The notes under the pieces: generated by a model
What the model saw: the letters and a program-made list of their open reading frames with translations, nothing else
Databases searched by the model: none
Told to the model about the DNA's origin: nothing
Shown: one piece after another, positions 54,200 to 63,560 of the stretch
Layout of the letters: every line of letters starts with the position of its first letter
Numbering within the stretch: position 1 is the stretch's first letter
Assembly: GCA_002278855.1 (NCBI GenBank)
Contig: NCGG01000001.1
Span: 211,394 to 275,393 of the forward strand
From: Sphingomonadales bacterium 28-55-16
GTDB taxonomy: Bacteria; Pseudomonadota; Alphaproteobacteria; Sphingomonadales; Sphingomonadaceae
Reading direction: 5' to 3'
DNA: 64,000 bases
Program-made: the position numbers and the translations under genes

Positions 54200-55440
54200 G
54201 TAAAAACGACGAAAAAGGCATCAGGCAATTTGTCGTTGCCCCCGATGATGACGGCATAAGGCTGGACCGATGGTTCAAACGGCATTTGCCCGATGCTTCG
54301 TTCAACATCGTATCGCGTTGGGCGCGCACCGGGCAATTGCGCGTTGATGGTAAGCGCGCCACGCCCGGCGACCGATTGCTTGCGGGGCAAACCCTGCGCG
54401 TGCCGCCCGCCGATGCATCGGCATCCTCGAGCGCGCGGCCCACACGCATGCGCCGCGCGCTGACGAACGACGAGATGGAATTCGCGCTGAGCATGGTGAT
54501 CCACAAGGATGACGCTGCGTTGGTGATCAATAAGCCAGCGGGTTTGGCAACGCAGGGCGGGACCAAGACCGAAAATCATGTTGATGGTTTGCTGGACGCC
54601 TTGGGCTTTGAATTGGATAACCGGCCAAAGCTTGTCCATCGTTTGGACAAGGACACGTCGGGCGCATTGTTGCTGGCGCGTACGTCGCGGTCGGCAGGGC
54701 ATTTTTCCAAGGCATTTTCGTCCCGCACCGCGCGCAAGGTTTATTGGGCGCTGGTTGTCGGCGTACCGGACATTGCCGATGGTTTCATCGACCTGCCCAT
54801 CGGCAAACAGCCGGGCAGCGGCGGCGAAAAAATGCATGTCGACGAAAAAGAGGGGCAGTCCGCACGGACCCGCTATCGCATCGTGGAGCGTGCAGGCAAC
54901 GCGACGGCTTGGGTCGAATTGCAACCCTATACGGGCCGGACGCACCAGTTGCGCGTGCACATGGCCGCGATTGGCCACCCAATTGTTGGCGACGGCAAAT
55001 ATGGCGGCAAGGACGCGTTTTTGACGGGCACGATCAGCCGCAAAATGCATCTTCACGCCCGCCGTATCCGCATCGACCATCCGTCGGGGCATCAAATTGA
55101 CGTCCGCGCTGATATGCCCCCACATATGAAGTCCAGCTTTGACGATTTGGGCTTCGACATTGAAATGGGTGATGCCCTCATATTGGACGCGCCGAAGTTC
55201 AGCGACACCGCCGAGGGCAAGAAACGCGTCGCGGCCAACATCGCGAAATCCGCGCGCAAAGAACGCAAAGGCGAGCGCCGTTCACGCGGATCGACGCCGG
55301 ACAAGCCAAAGGATAACAAACGCAGCCAAATGGCAGCCGGCAAAAAGATCGCCGCGAAAAAGCCGGTGATAAAAAAGGCAGTGACGGGAAAAGCGCCCGC
55401 AAAGAGAGCGCCGGCCAAAAAGCCGGTAGGAAAGAAGTAA
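54196..55440 (+). CDS. RluC/RluD-family pseudouridine synthase with lysine-rich tail
   Basis: A 414-residue rRNA pseudouridine synthase. The S4 RNA-binding domain (about 15-75: IRLDRWFKRHLPDASFNIVSRW) is followed by the catalytic domain with VHRLDKDTSGALLLART (catalytic Asp), ELQPYTGRTHQLRVHMA and HPIVGDGKYGG. After residue about 330 comes an extra 75-residue basic tail (KKIAAKKPVIKKAVTGK and similar), like histone H1 or AlgP tails, probably for RNA binding. ATG 54196 overlaps the crcB stop. The exact uridine target cannot be read. Confidence 0.93.
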   Translation: MSKNDEKGIRQFVVAPDDDGIRLDRWFKRHLPDASFNIVSRWARTGQLRVDGKRATPGDRLLAGQTLRVPPADASASSSARPTRMRRALTNDEMEFALSMVIHKDDAALVINKPAGLATQGGTKTENHVDGLLDALGFELDNRPKLVHRLDKDTSGALLLARTSRSAGHFSKAFSSRTARKVYWALVVGVPDIADGFIDLPIGKQPGSGGEKMHVDEKEGQSARTRYRIVERAGNATAWVELQPYTGRTHQLRVHMAAIGHPIVGDGKYGGKDAFLTGTISRKMHLHARRIRIDHPSGHQIDVRADMPPHMKSSFDDLGFDIEMGDALILDAPKFSDTAEGKKRVAANIAKSARKERKGERRSRGSTPDKPKDNKRSQMAAGKKIAAKKPVIKKAVTGKAPAKRAPAKKPVGKK

Positions 55441-55643
55441 AATCAGGGGTTCCCGCATACCGTCATGGTGCGTAATCCATCACCGACATGCTGAACGTGT
55501 TTCCGCATAAAGGGCAGGAGGTCAGGGGAAATAATGGCGATACGAAACGATCATCGGAAAACATCTGTACCTTATTGTCATGCGGAACATGTTTCACCTT
55601 CGGTACCTGACGTTCCGGTATATTGCTGTTCCTTGGACCAATT

Positions 55644-56306
55644 ATGACGCACCGCCTCGCCATATTCGATTGCGATGGGACCTTGGTCGACAGCCAAGCG
55701 AATATCTGCATGGCCATGGAGCATGCGTTTGAGCGCGCCGGCCTTGCCCCGCCGCCGCGCCATAACATCCGGCAGGTGGTTGGGTTATCGTTGGTGGAAT
55801 CCATGCGTGTGCTGATCCCGGATGCGGCGGATGAATGCCACCAAGACCTCACCGAACATTATCGAGCTGCATTTTTGTCATTGCGCAACAATGGCTTGGT
55901 CGATGAACCATTATATGACGGGATGGCATCATTATTGTCCGAAATGGATGCGTGTGGCTGGCTGTTAGGTGTGGCGACGGGCAAATCTGATCGCGGGCTG
56001 ATCCGCTGCCTCGACCATCATGCCATCAAGGGATTGTTCGTCACGCTGCAAACCGCCGACCGCCATCCGTCCAAGCCGCACCCGTCGATGGTGTATCAGG
56101 CGCTGGCCGATGCCGGCGCCGATGCACGCAATGCGGTAGTTATCGGCGATACGGTATATGATATTCACATGGGCCGCGCGGCGGGGACGCGGACCGTTGG
56201 GGTGAATTGGGGCTATCACCAAGTTGAGGATTTGCGCGACGCAGGCGCAGACTATATCGCCGAAAGCATGGACGATCTTAAAACCTATCTCATGGATTTT
56301 GCATGA
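55644..56306 (+). CDS. HAD-IA hydrolase (phosphoglycolate phosphatase-like)
   Basis: A 220-residue haloacid dehalogenase phosphatase. Motif I is AIFDCDGTLVDSQ, motif II lies near GVATGKS, the lysine is in HPSKPHPSM, and motif IV is VVIGDTVYDIHMGRAAG. The cap domain after motif I is of the Gph/PGMB type. ATG 55644 is used. A 203-base gap separates it from the rluC-like gene; nothing else is recognised in it. It overlaps the next gene by ATGA. Confidence 0.9.
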   Translation: MTHRLAIFDCDGTLVDSQANICMAMEHAFERAGLAPPPRHNIRQVVGLSLVESMRVLIPDAADECHQDLTEHYRAAFLSLRNNGLVDEPLYDGMASLLSEMDACGWLLGVATGKSDRGLIRCLDHHAIKGLFVTLQTADRHPSKPHPSMVYQALADAGADARNAVVIGDTVYDIHMGRAAGTRTVGVNWGYHQVEDLRDAGADYIAESMDDLKTYLMDFA

Positions 56307-56542
56307 CGCCGCCCGACGACAGTTCACGCGCAGAAACACGCGCGCAATATCGGTTTCTGGTCATTAACCTATGCCGCATCATCGGCGCGATCATGCTGGT
56401 TGTCGGCTTGGCCGTCATCGCACGCGAAGCATTTGGATTGCCCAAAGCTATTGGCTATCTGCTGTTTCTGGTCGGCATGATAGGTTTTATGCTTGTGCCT
56501 GTCCTGCTGTCGAAAAGATGGAAAAGTACACCCAAGATATGA
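56303..56542 (+). CDS. Small two-helix membrane protein
   Basis: A 79-residue protein with a polar N-terminus and two hydrophobic helices (FLVINLCRIIGAIMLVVGLAVIA and IGYLLFLVGMIGFMLVPVLL), ending in a basic tail. ATGA overlaps with both the HAD gene and the ATP12 gene place it firmly in the operon. No known family recognised; a role beside ATP synthase assembly is only positional inference. Confidence 0.8.
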   Translation: MTPPDDSSRAETRAQYRFLVINLCRIIGAIMLVVGLAVIAREAFGLPKAIGYLLFLVGMIGFMLVPVLLSKRWKSTPKI

Positions 56543-57240
56543 GGCGATTTTGGAAAGCGGTTACGCTTGAACCCACCCATTTGGGCTACGCCCTTCGGCT
56601 TGATGGCCGTCCCGTAAAGACGCCCACGGGCAATGCACTTGCGCTCCCCACGCAAAAAATGGCGGATGCTGTCGTTGCCGAATGGGATGCTGTTGAGAAA
56701 GTGGTGGATCCCGCATTGATGCCCAATACGGGCTTTGCAAATGCAGCCATCGACCGGATCGCGCCGGACCATGATGGTTTTGCTGCCGCCATTGCGGCCT
56801 ATGGCGAGACGGACAATTTTTGCTACCGCGCGGCGGCGGGTGAGGCGTTAGCCGATCGGCAGGCGCAGATTTGGGATCCTTGGCTGGATTGGGCCAAAGG
56901 GCGCTATGACATACGCTTCCGGATTGTCGAAGGCATCATGCATCAGCCGCAGCCAGCGGCAACGCTTGAGACTTTGCGCAGCGTCGTCGCTGCACACGGG
57001 GCATTTGAACTGGCCGCTATGGCAAAGCTTACACATTTGTCAGGATCGCTTGTCGCAACCTTGGCTGTCATGGAACGCGCAGGCGCCGCCGCAGATATTT
57101 GGAACGCCGCCTGTCTCGACGAGATTTGGCAGGAAGAGTTATGGGGCGCAGACCATTGGGCGCAGAAAAACCGGAGCGATCGTGAAGGCGAATTTATGGC
57201 CGCGGTGCGTTTCTTGGATTTGCTTGTACCCCGAACCTAG
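56539..57240 (+). CDS. ATP12-family F1-ATPase assembly chaperone
   Basis: A 233-residue protein of the ATP12 family that in mitochondria binds F1-alpha during assembly. It shows MRRFWKAVTLEPTHLGYALRLDGRPVKTPTGNALALPT, ATDNFCYRA-like GETDNFCYRAAAGEALADRQAQIWDPWLDWA, and the C-terminal AACLDEIWQEELWGAD. The ATG at 56539 overlaps the small membrane protein stop; an alternative ATG at 56518 would extend it. The alphaproteobacterial gene is typically found with the rluC-like and HAD genes, as here. Confidence 0.9.
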   Translation: MRRFWKAVTLEPTHLGYALRLDGRPVKTPTGNALALPTQKMADAVVAEWDAVEKVVDPALMPNTGFANAAIDRIAPDHDGFAAAIAAYGETDNFCYRAAAGEALADRQAQIWDPWLDWAKGRYDIRFRIVEGIMHQPQPAATLETLRSVVAAHGAFELAAMAKLTHLSGSLVATLAVMERAGAAADIWNAACLDEIWQEELWGADHWAQKNRSDREGEFMAAVRFLDLLVPRT

Positions 57241-57307
57241 GTGAAAACCCGCCTCGCTGGTTAAGGGAAGGGCGGGTAATCGGGCTCTATAATCAAGGAA
57301 AAGGCCA

Positions 57308-57784
57308 ATGACAGACAACGCGACATTCACCTTACGACCGCTTCCAAAGGCGGCGTTTGTTGCAGGCTATGCAGGATTGCTTCCGCAGGTCATTGCCGCT
57401 GCGATGGTGTTGTCCGGGATGGAGTATCGCTGGACAGGGCTGGCAGCGGCCTATGGCTATGCTGCATTTATCTTCAGCTTCTTGGGCGGCATGTGGTGGG
57501 GCCTTGCTGTTACCACGCGCAACAATGATGTGTCGGTCAACGGGATATTTGCGCTCGCTGTCGCGCCAAGCTTATTGTCGCTTGCAACCTATTTGCCATG
57601 GATTTGGGGCCTGACATGGCCCGGCCCCTCGCTGGCATGGCTTGGGATTTTCCTCATGCTATCGCCCTTGGCGGATCGATGGTTGTCATCGCGCTGCGCA
57701 TTGCCACCCGGTTGGATGAAGCTGCGCTGGCACCTGTCGATTGGTTTGGGCGGAATAACGCTGTTCTTGGCGGCTTTCGCTTAG
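57308..57784 (+). CDS. DUF3429 membrane protein
   Basis: A 158-residue protein with about four membrane helices: KAAFVAGYAGLLPQVIAAAMVL, AAAYGYAAFIFSFLGGMWWGLA and further apolar segments, the pattern of DUF3429. An AAGGA ribosome site precedes the ATG. It ends 10 bp before the convergent gmk stop. Function unknown. Confidence 0.8.
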   Translation: MTDNATFTLRPLPKAAFVAGYAGLLPQVIAAAMVLSGMEYRWTGLAAAYGYAAFIFSFLGGMWWGLAVTTRNNDVSVNGIFALAVAPSLLSLATYLPWIWGLTWPGPSLAWLGIFLMLSPLADRWLSSRCALPPGWMKLRWHLSIGLGGITLFLAAFA

Positions 57785-57799
57785 GGTCCTGACCCTAAG
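57780..57799. other. 20-bp palindrome spanning two convergent stops
   Basis: CTTAGGGTC-CT-GACCCTAAG covers the TAG of the DUF3429 gene (57782-57784) and the TAG of gmk (57795-57797). It could act as a weak bidirectional terminator in RNA, though the loop is tight and no T-run is present. Confidence 0.45.
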
Positions 57800-58448
57800 T
57801 TGCCGCGAGGTCGCGGACGAAGCCGATCAAGCCCTTTTGCCGCCGCCGTTTCATCCTTTCGGCCGCGAGAATTTGCAGAACTTTTATAAAGCAGGCCTGC
57901 ACATCGTCGTTGATGAGCACATAATCATAACCGTCCCAATGCCCGATTTCCGACTTTGCGCGGCTCATCCGGTCTGCAATGACGGCGTCGCTGTCTTGCG
58001 CCCGGCTGTGTAAGCGGCGCTCCAGCTCATCAATCGATGGCGGCAAAATGAAGACGCGCACAACATCTGGTCCAGCCTCTTGATATAATTGCTGCGCGCC
58101 TTGCCAATCGATGTCGAACAGAACGTCGCAACCTGCTGCGAGCTTTTCTTCAACGGGCCCTTTTGGCGTACCGTAACGATGCCCGAAAACATGCGCCCAT
58201 TCCAGAAATTCGCCGTCAGCGGCCATTTTTTTGAATGTGGCGGTATCGGTAAAATGATAATGAACGCCCTCGATCTCGCCGGGGCGCGGTGCGCGTGTGG
58301 TGTAGGAAACCGACAATGCGATTTTTTCGTCCGCATCCAAAAGCATGCGTGAGAGCGTCGATTTGCCTGCGCCAGATGGGGACGAAAGAACGAAGAGGAG
58401 CCCGCGGCGTTCCAATTCATGCGGCTTGTGAGGGTCGGTATGGGCCAT
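57795..58448 (-). CDS. gmk: Guanylate kinase
   Basis: A 217-residue enzyme that converts GMP and ATP to GDP and ADP. The P-loop LSSPSGAGKSTLSRMLL is at residues about 21-37, followed by VSYTTRAPRPGEIEGVHYHF and LFDIDWQGAQQL. ADRMSRAKSEIGHWDGYDYVLIND forms the lid region. The length is normal. Convergent with DUF3429. Confidence 0.97.
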   Translation of the reverse strand: MAHTDPHKPHELERRGLLFVLSSPSGAGKSTLSRMLLDADEKIALSVSYTTRAPRPGEIEGVHYHFTDTATFKKMAADGEFLEWAHVFGHRYGTPKGPVEEKLAAGCDVLFDIDWQGAQQLYQEAGPDVVRVFILPPSIDELERRLHSRAQDSDAVIADRMSRAKSEIGHWDGYDYVLINDDVQACFIKVLQILAAERMKRRRQKGLIGFVRDLAAT

Positions 58449-58520
58449 AGCCGCTACTGCGCGAAAGCTTGGGCATGCGTCAAGAGGGAAGCGCGGTCCT
58501 CCATGACCTACGAAAGCGGA

Positions 58521-58715
58521 TTAGCTCCGCTGGCGGCCCTTGCGTTTGTCATATATGCTTTTGGCAGCAAATGCGCCGCCAACGAGCAATAAACCCGGAA
58601 TAGAGCGGGTTGCAAGGCGCGTGGCGACGATGCCAATGCCCGCGCCAAGCAAGCCATTACCGCTTTTGCGTCCGATAACTTCGCCGACAACGGCACCTGC
58701 GATTGTTTTTAGCAT
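58521..58715 (-). CDS. Small glycine-rich membrane-associated protein
   Basis: A 64-residue protein starting MLKTIAGAVVGEVIGRKSGNGLLGAGIGIVATRL. It has glycine-zipper-like spacing, a hydrophobic middle (IPGLLLVGGAFAAKSIY) and a basic C-terminus (DKRKGRQRS). A GGGAG site with 7-nt spacing supports ATG 58715. Family not recognised; likely membrane-inserted. Confidence 0.65.
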   Translation of the reverse strand: MLKTIAGAVVGEVIGRKSGNGLLGAGIGIVATRLATRSIPGLLLVGGAFAAKSIYDKRKGRQRS

Positions 58716-58752
58716 TTGTCGTCTCCCACGCAGCACGCCAACAAATTGTCAC

Positions 58753-60144
58753 TCAAACCATGTCTTCGGCTCTGACATGGGTATCGAAAGTGGCTTCGTC
58801 AACCAGTCCGGATGCTAACGCGGCTTGGCGCAAAGTGGTTCCTTCGCGCAGTGCCCGTTTGGCGATGTTGGCGGCATTGTCATAGCCTATAATCGGAGCA
58901 AGTGCGGTCACGAGCATAAGCGATCGTTCCACCAAATCGGCTATCCGCGTGCGGTCAGGTTCAAGACCCGCGACGCAATGGTGGGCAAAGCTGTCCATGC
59001 CAATGGCGAGCAGATCAATCGACCGCAGGATGTTTGCACCAATCATGGGCTTGAACACATTCAACTGCAAATGCCCCTGAAGCCCACCAACGGTCACCGC
59101 TTGATGATTGCCGATGACTTGTGCCGCGACCATGGTCAGCATCTCGCATTGTGTTGGGTTCACTTTGCCGGGCATGATTGAACTGCCCGGTTCATTTTCC
59201 GGTAAATGCAATTCGGCAAGGCCCGAGCGTGGGCCAGAGCCAAGCAAGCGGATGTCATTGGCGATTTTGGTGAGCGCAACTGCGAGCGTATTGAGCGTGC
59301 CCGACATCTGCACCAAAGCATCGTTAGAGGCCAGCGCTTCGAATTTATTGCTGGCTGGCTCAAACGCGATGCCGGTTGCCGAGGAAATCTCATTGGAGAT
59401 GGCTAAGTCAAAGCCTTTGGGTGCATTTAGGCCAGTGCCGACGGCGGTGCCACCCTGTGCCAGTTTTTGCACATGATGCGTGACGGCATGCTCTATGCTG
59501 TCGCGGCAGGCAGCCAGTTGCGCGACAAAGGCGGAAAATTCGTGTCCTAAAGTCAGGGGCGTTGCGTCCTGCAAATGGGTGCGGCCTATTTTAACGATGC
59601 CCTGCCAGCCGGCGCTTTTTGCGGCAAGCGCATCGGTCAAGCGATTAAGCGCGGGCAAGAGGTCATTGCGCACGGCCTGCGCCGTTGCGACATGCAATGC
59701 GGTGGGGAAGCTGTCATTCGACGATTGGCCCATGTTGACATGGTCGTTGGGGTGCACCGGCGTTTTACCGCCCCGTATTCCCGCAAGCGCCTCATTGGCG
59801 ATGCCTGCGATAACTTCGTTCACATTCATATTCGATTGCGTGCCGCTGCCCGTTTGCCAGATGACGAGCGGGAATTGCGCGTCATATTGGCCGCTCAATA
59901 TCGCGTCGGCCGCGGTGATGATGGCATCGGCGATGTCGGCCGGCAGCGCGCCAGAGCCCTTATGCGTCGACGCTGCCGCGCGCTTCACATGCGTAAGGCC
60001 ATAGATAATGCCCATCGGCATGCGTTCATGCGCAGGGAAGGGGAAGTTTGCAATGCTCCGCTGCGTCTGCGCGCCCCAATACGCGTCTGCGGGGACATCT
60101 ATAGGTCCAAAGCTGTCCGTTTCCGTGCGGGTTTCCCCCGTCAC
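58753..60144 (-). CDS. fumC: Fumarate hydratase class II
   Basis: A 463-residue homotetrameric fumarase that interconverts fumarate and malate without an iron-sulfur cluster. Motifs: VWQTGSGTQSNMNVNEVIAG, VHPNDHVNMGQSSNDSFPTALH, HLQDATPLTLGHEFSA, and GSSIMPGKVNPTQCEM, the superfamily signature. The ATG overlaps the sspB stop (ATGA), so the two genes are coupled, a pairing also seen in other alphaproteobacteria. Confidence 0.97.
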   Translation of the reverse strand: MTGETRTETDSFGPIDVPADAYWGAQTQRSIANFPFPAHERMPMGIIYGLTHVKRAAASTHKGSGALPADIADAIITAADAILSGQYDAQFPLVIWQTGSGTQSNMNVNEVIAGIANEALAGIRGGKTPVHPNDHVNMGQSSNDSFPTALHVATAQAVRNDLLPALNRLTDALAAKSAGWQGIVKIGRTHLQDATPLTLGHEFSAFVAQLAACRDSIEHAVTHHVQKLAQGGTAVGTGLNAPKGFDLAISNEISSATGIAFEPASNKFEALASNDALVQMSGTLNTLAVALTKIANDIRLLGSGPRSGLAELHLPENEPGSSIMPGKVNPTQCEMLTMVAAQVIGNHQAVTVGGLQGHLQLNVFKPMIGANILRSIDLLAIGMDSFAHHCVAGLEPDRTRIADLVERSLMLVTALAPIIGYDNAANIAKRALREGTTLRQAALASGLVDEATFDTHVRAEDMV

Positions 60145-60617
60145 TTCTTCCGTCCGAAGTCCACGCTGACGACGTTGGAGCCGTCTTCTACTATGACAGA
60201 GGGGCCGTCATTGCCGGCTTCTTCATGCGGCTCAGGCGCGTTTTCGCCAGCGTCGACATGGAATTGCAATGCGAAGTCGACCGCCGGGTCAACAAAAGCT
60301 GTGATTGCGGAATAAGGGATGAACAGATGCGATGGGATCTGGCTGAACGACAGGCCCACTTCGAAATGCTCAGCCTCAACCTTGAGGTCCCAATATTTAT
60401 GCTGCAGCACAATCGTCATTTCATCGGGGAAGCGCTCGTGCAGATGCTGCGGAATGGAAACGCCGGGGGCTTGCGTCTTGAAAGTGATATAAAAATGATG
60501 CTCGCCTGGAAGGCCATCACGCGCAACATCACCGAGCACACGGCCCACAACGGCACGCAATGCCTCCTGCACAACGTCGTCATAAGGAATCAGGCTATCA
60601 ACATGCTCATCGGTCAT
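60141..60617 (-). CDS. sspB: ClpXP adaptor SspB (alpha type)
   Basis: A 158-residue adaptor that brings ssrA-tagged proteins and other substrates to ClpXP. It shows YDDVVQEALRAVVGRVL, HHFYITFKTQAPGV, MTIVLQHKYWDLKVEAEHFEVGLSFSQIP, an acidic linker, and a C-terminal VVSVDFGRKK that matches the ClpX-binding end of SspB. It is translationally coupled to fumC. The window thus encodes both an unfoldase (ClpA) and a Clp adaptor, but for different partners. Confidence 0.93.
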   Translation of the reverse strand: MTDEHVDSLIPYDDVVQEALRAVVGRVLGDVARDGLPGEHHFYITFKTQAPGVSIPQHLHERFPDEMTIVLQHKYWDLKVEAEHFEVGLSFSQIPSHLFIPYSAITAFVDPAVDFALQFHVDAGENAPEPHEEAGNDGPSVIVEDGSNVVSVDFGRKK

Positions 60618-60710
60618 CCTTACTAGGTGGACCGCTGAGCGTCTGAAATCAAGATGCTTGTTGCCTTAAGCCAACTTGCCAAATGCGTGTACGCAGCTAT
60701 ATCGGCGGCC

Positions 60711-61298
60711 ATGCGTACAGGCTCTATCAGTCGCAAGACGAACGAAACGTCCATTGATGTTGAGGTGAACCTTGACGGCACTGGTGTATATGACGTGTCC
60801 ACAGGCATTGGTTTTCTCGACCATATGCTGGAGCAATTGTCGCGACACTCGCTGATGGATCTCAAGGTCAAGGCGGTGGGCGACTTGCATATCGATCAGC
60901 ATCACACAACCGAAGACACCGGTATCGCAATTGGCGAGGCCGTTCTGCAGGCGCTTGGCGATAAACGCGGCATCACGCGTTATGGCTCGGCTTATGCGCC
61001 GATGGATGAGACGCTGACCCGCTGCGCGCTCGATATTTCGGGGCGGCCCTATTTTGTGTGGAAGGTGTCTCTTGGCATGCCGCGACTTGGCGAATGGGAT
61101 ACCGAGCTGATTGAACATTGGTTCCACAGTTTTGCGACCAGCGCCGGTATTACGCTGCATGTTGAAAATCTCTATGGTTCGAACAATCACCATATTGTAG
61201 AAAGCTGTTACAAAGCGCTTGCCCGGGCGTTGCGCCAAGCGGTCGAGATTGATCCGCGAAAGGCGGATGCGATTCCGTCGACCAAGGGTACGCTTTAG
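60711..61298 (+). CDS. hisB: Imidazoleglycerol-phosphate dehydratase
   Basis: A 195-residue monofunctional IGP dehydratase, the sixth histidine synthesis step. [43 protein letters not shown] and [21 protein letters not shown] contain the manganese-binding histidines. The ATG at 60711 gives the normal length. It starts the hisBHAF operon. Confidence 0.96.
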   Translation: MRTGSISRKTNETSIDVEVNLDGTGVYDVSTGIGFLDHMLEQLSRHSLMDLKVKAVGDLHIDQHHTTEDTGIAIGEAVLQALGDKRGITRYGSAYAPMDETLTRCALDISGRPYFVWKVSLGMPRLGEWDTELIEHWFHSFATSAGITLHVENLYGSNNHHIVESCYKALARALRQAVEIDPRKADAIPSTKGTL

Positions 61299-61301
61299 AC
61301 C

Positions 61302-61913
61302 GTGTCGCTTGCGCTGATTGATTATGGCGCGGGCAATCTGCATTCGGTGCATAATGCGTTGAAGGCAGCAGGTGCGAACGACATTCGCGTCACCAATGAT
61401 CCCGATATCGTCGCCCAAGCTGACCGGATTGTTTTGCCCGGCGTAGGTGCTTTTGCGCATTGTATGGACGCTTTGTCCGCGATTGATGGCATGATTGCCG
61501 CGATGGAGCAGCGCGTGCGCGTGCATGGGACCCCATTTCTCGGCATTTGCGTCGGCATGCAGTTGCTCGCAGACGCCGGCGTCGAGCATAAAAGCACATA
61601 TGGGCTTGGCTGGATTTCCGGCACTGTGCGCGCGATTGCGCCAGCTGCAGATTTGAAAATTCCGCATATGGGTTGGAACGATGTCGTTCCCAGCGAAGGG
61701 GCGCCGCTTATCGAACGCGGCGAGGCCTATTTTCTGCATGGCTATCATTTCGATGCAGCGAACGCCGCCGATGTGCTGGCGACCACAGACCATGGCGGCG
61801 CGCTTATTGCTGCGGTTGGGCGCGATAACATCATGGGTGTGCAGTTTCATCCGGAAAAGAGCCAGACTTATGGCATTGAATTTCTCAAACGCTTTTTGGA
61901 GTGGAAGCCGTGA
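61302..61913 (+). CDS. hisH: Imidazole glycerol phosphate synthase, glutaminase subunit
   Basis: A 203-residue triad glutamine amidotransferase that provides ammonia to HisF. It has IDYGAGNLHSVHNAL, the nucleophile in GICVGMQLLADAG, MGWNDV, and the His-Glu pair in GVQFHPEKSQTYG. It starts with GTG 3 bp after hisB. Confidence 0.96.
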   Translation: MSLALIDYGAGNLHSVHNALKAAGANDIRVTNDPDIVAQADRIVLPGVGAFAHCMDALSAIDGMIAAMEQRVRVHGTPFLGICVGMQLLADAGVEHKSTYGLGWISGTVRAIAPAADLKIPHMGWNDVVPSEGAPLIERGEAYFLHGYHFDAANAADVLATTDHGGALIAAVGRDNIMGVQFHPEKSQTYGIEFLKRFLEWKP

Positions 61914-62638
61914 TTGTTTTTCCCGCGATTGACCTCAAGGGTGGCGAAGTCGTGCGCTTGGCGGAAGGCGATATGAACCGCGCAACGGTCTATGCCGACG
62001 ACCCCGCAGCGCAGGCGATGCTGTTTGCCGAACAAGGCGCTGAGTTCCTGCATGTTGTGGATTTGGATGGCGCTTTTGCCGGCCGCCCCGAAAATGCCGA
62101 GGCGGTTGAGGGCATCATCGAAAATTTCCCCGGTTATATCCAATTGGGCGGTGGCATCCGTAACCCGCAAACCGTCGAACGCTGGTTCGACATGGGTGTC
62201 GCCCGGCTGGTGATCGGAACCGCTGCGTTGAAAGACCCGGTATTCGTCAAGGACATGGCGCGCGAATTTGAAGACGGCATTGTTGTTGCCGTTGATGCAC
62301 GCGATGGTTTTGTTGCGACCGAGGGTTGGGCCGAAAAATCCGACATGCCCGTCATCGACCTTGCGCGCCGTTTCGAAGATGCCGGCGTTGCCTCGATCCT
62401 GTTCACCGATGTCGGCCGCGACGGCATGTTGACCGGTTGCAATATAGACGCGACGGTTGATCTGGCGCGGCGCGTACACATTCCCGTGATCGCCAGCGGT
62501 GGGGTGAAGGGCATTGATGACATTCACATGCTCGCGCTGCATGCCAAGGACGGCATTGAAGGCGTGATTACGGGCCGCGCAATTTATGATGGGCGGCTGG
62601 ATTTGGCGACGGCGATTAAGGTGGCGGGGCGGGCATGA
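61910..62638 (+). CDS. hisA: ProFAR isomerase
   Basis: A 242-residue TIM-barrel isomerase of the histidine pathway. It has [52 protein letters not shown] and [11 protein letters not shown]. The start is GTG 61910, overlapping the hisH stop in GTGA, with GGAG 8 bases upstream. It overlaps hisF by ATGA. Confidence 0.96.
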   Translation: MIVFPAIDLKGGEVVRLAEGDMNRATVYADDPAAQAMLFAEQGAEFLHVVDLDGAFAGRPENAEAVEGIIENFPGYIQLGGGIRNPQTVERWFDMGVARLVIGTAALKDPVFVKDMAREFEDGIVVAVDARDGFVATEGWAEKSDMPVIDLARRFEDAGVASILFTDVGRDGMLTGCNIDATVDLARRVHIPVIASGGVKGIDDIHMLALHAKDGIEGVITGRAIYDGRLDLATAIKVAGRA

Positions 62639-63393
62639 CCGTCCGCGTCCGGGTCATCCCCTGTCTTGATGTTTCCAATGGCCGTGTGGTCAAGGGCGTC
62701 AACTTTGTCGACTTGCGCGACGCAGGTGACCCGGTAGAGCAGGCGCAGGCATATGATGCGGCAGGCGCGGACGAGCTTTGTTTTCTCGATATTGGTGCAA
62801 GCCATGAAGGGCGCGGCACGATTATTGACGTTGTGCGGCGCACCGCAGAGGTCTGTTTCATGCCACTGACCGTCGGCGGCGGCGTGCGCAGCGCAGAGGA
62901 CGCGCGCGCATTGTTGCTTGCAGGCGCGGACAAGGTCGCGGTCAACAGCGCGGCCGTGACGCGGCCGGAGGTCGTCGCGGATATCGCAGCACGTTTCGGC
63001 AGCCAATGCGTGGTCGCTTCAGTTGATGCGCGCAGGACCGGCGACCGTTGGGAAATCTTTACCCATGGCGGACGCAATCCCACCGGCATCGATGCATGTG
63101 AACATGCCGTCAGATTAGCGGAACTTGGCGCGGGCGAATTGCTTGTCACAAGCATGGACCGCGACGGCACACGCGACGGTTATGACCTCGCATTAACGCG
63201 CGCGATTGCCGATGCCGTAAACATTCCGGTTGTGGCCAGCGGCGGGGTGGGCAATCTGGAACATCTCATCGCCGGCGTGCGTGATGGCCATGCCAGCGCG
63301 GTTCTGGCGGCATCCATATTCCATTTTGGTCAGTACAGCATCGCGGATGCCCATGCTGCGCTTCGGGCGGCTGGATTACCCGCGCGGGCTTAG
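62635..63393 (+). CDS. hisF: Imidazole glycerol phosphate synthase, cyclase subunit
   Basis: A 252-residue TIM barrel that forms the imidazole ring using ammonia from His[74 protein letters not shown] and [13 protein letters not shown] are typical. No hisE or hisI follows; groES comes next, so the operon appears to end here. Confidence 0.97.
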   Translation: MTVRVRVIPCLDVSNGRVVKGVNFVDLRDAGDPVEQAQAYDAAGADELCFLDIGASHEGRGTIIDVVRRTAEVCFMPLTVGGGVRSAEDARALLLAGADKVAVNSAAVTRPEVVADIAARFGSQCVVASVDARRTGDRWEIFTHGGRNPTGIDACEHAVRLAELGAGELLVTSMDRDGTRDGYDLALTRAIADAVNIPVVASGGVGNLEHLIAGVRDGHASAVLAASIFHFGQYSIADAHAALRAAGLPARA

Positions 63394-63426
63394 TGCGCGA
63401 AGCGCAAAAATTCGTTTCTCGAGTCC

Positions 63427-63454
63427 TTGACCTGACATAAAAACATCCTATCTG
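63427..63454 (+). promoter_or_regulatory. Promoter of groESL
   Basis: TTGACC, a 16-base spacer, then TATCTG. The -35 part within CCTTGACC also resembles the heat-shock CTTGA element. The predicted start coincides with the left end of the CIRCE element. Confidence 0.55.
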
Positions 63455-63461
63455 GGCTCCG

Positions 63462-63488
63462 TTGGCACTCGTCTTGTGTGAGTGCTAA
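63462..63488. promoter_or_regulatory. CIRCE element (HrcA operator)
   Basis: TTGGCACTC-N9-GAGTGCTAA, differing from the consensus TTAGCACTC-N9-GAGTGCTAA at one base. It lies 72 bases before groES and marks HrcA repression of the chaperonin operon. Confidence 0.95.
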
Positions 63489-63560
63489 CGTATATTCATT
63501 GCCGTCCCCTGCTTCATGCAGGAGTGGCGGGATGGCGAAACAGAAAAAGGATAGTTCAAC

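Noticed and set aside
54121..55125. Long minus-strand frame opposite the rluC-like gene
   Set aside because: Shadow of a well-supported gene; residue mix is typical of antisense reading.
60666..61850. Long minus-strand frame opposite hisB and hisH (394 codons)
   Set aside because: It mirrors two certain his genes, and its protein has no family features.
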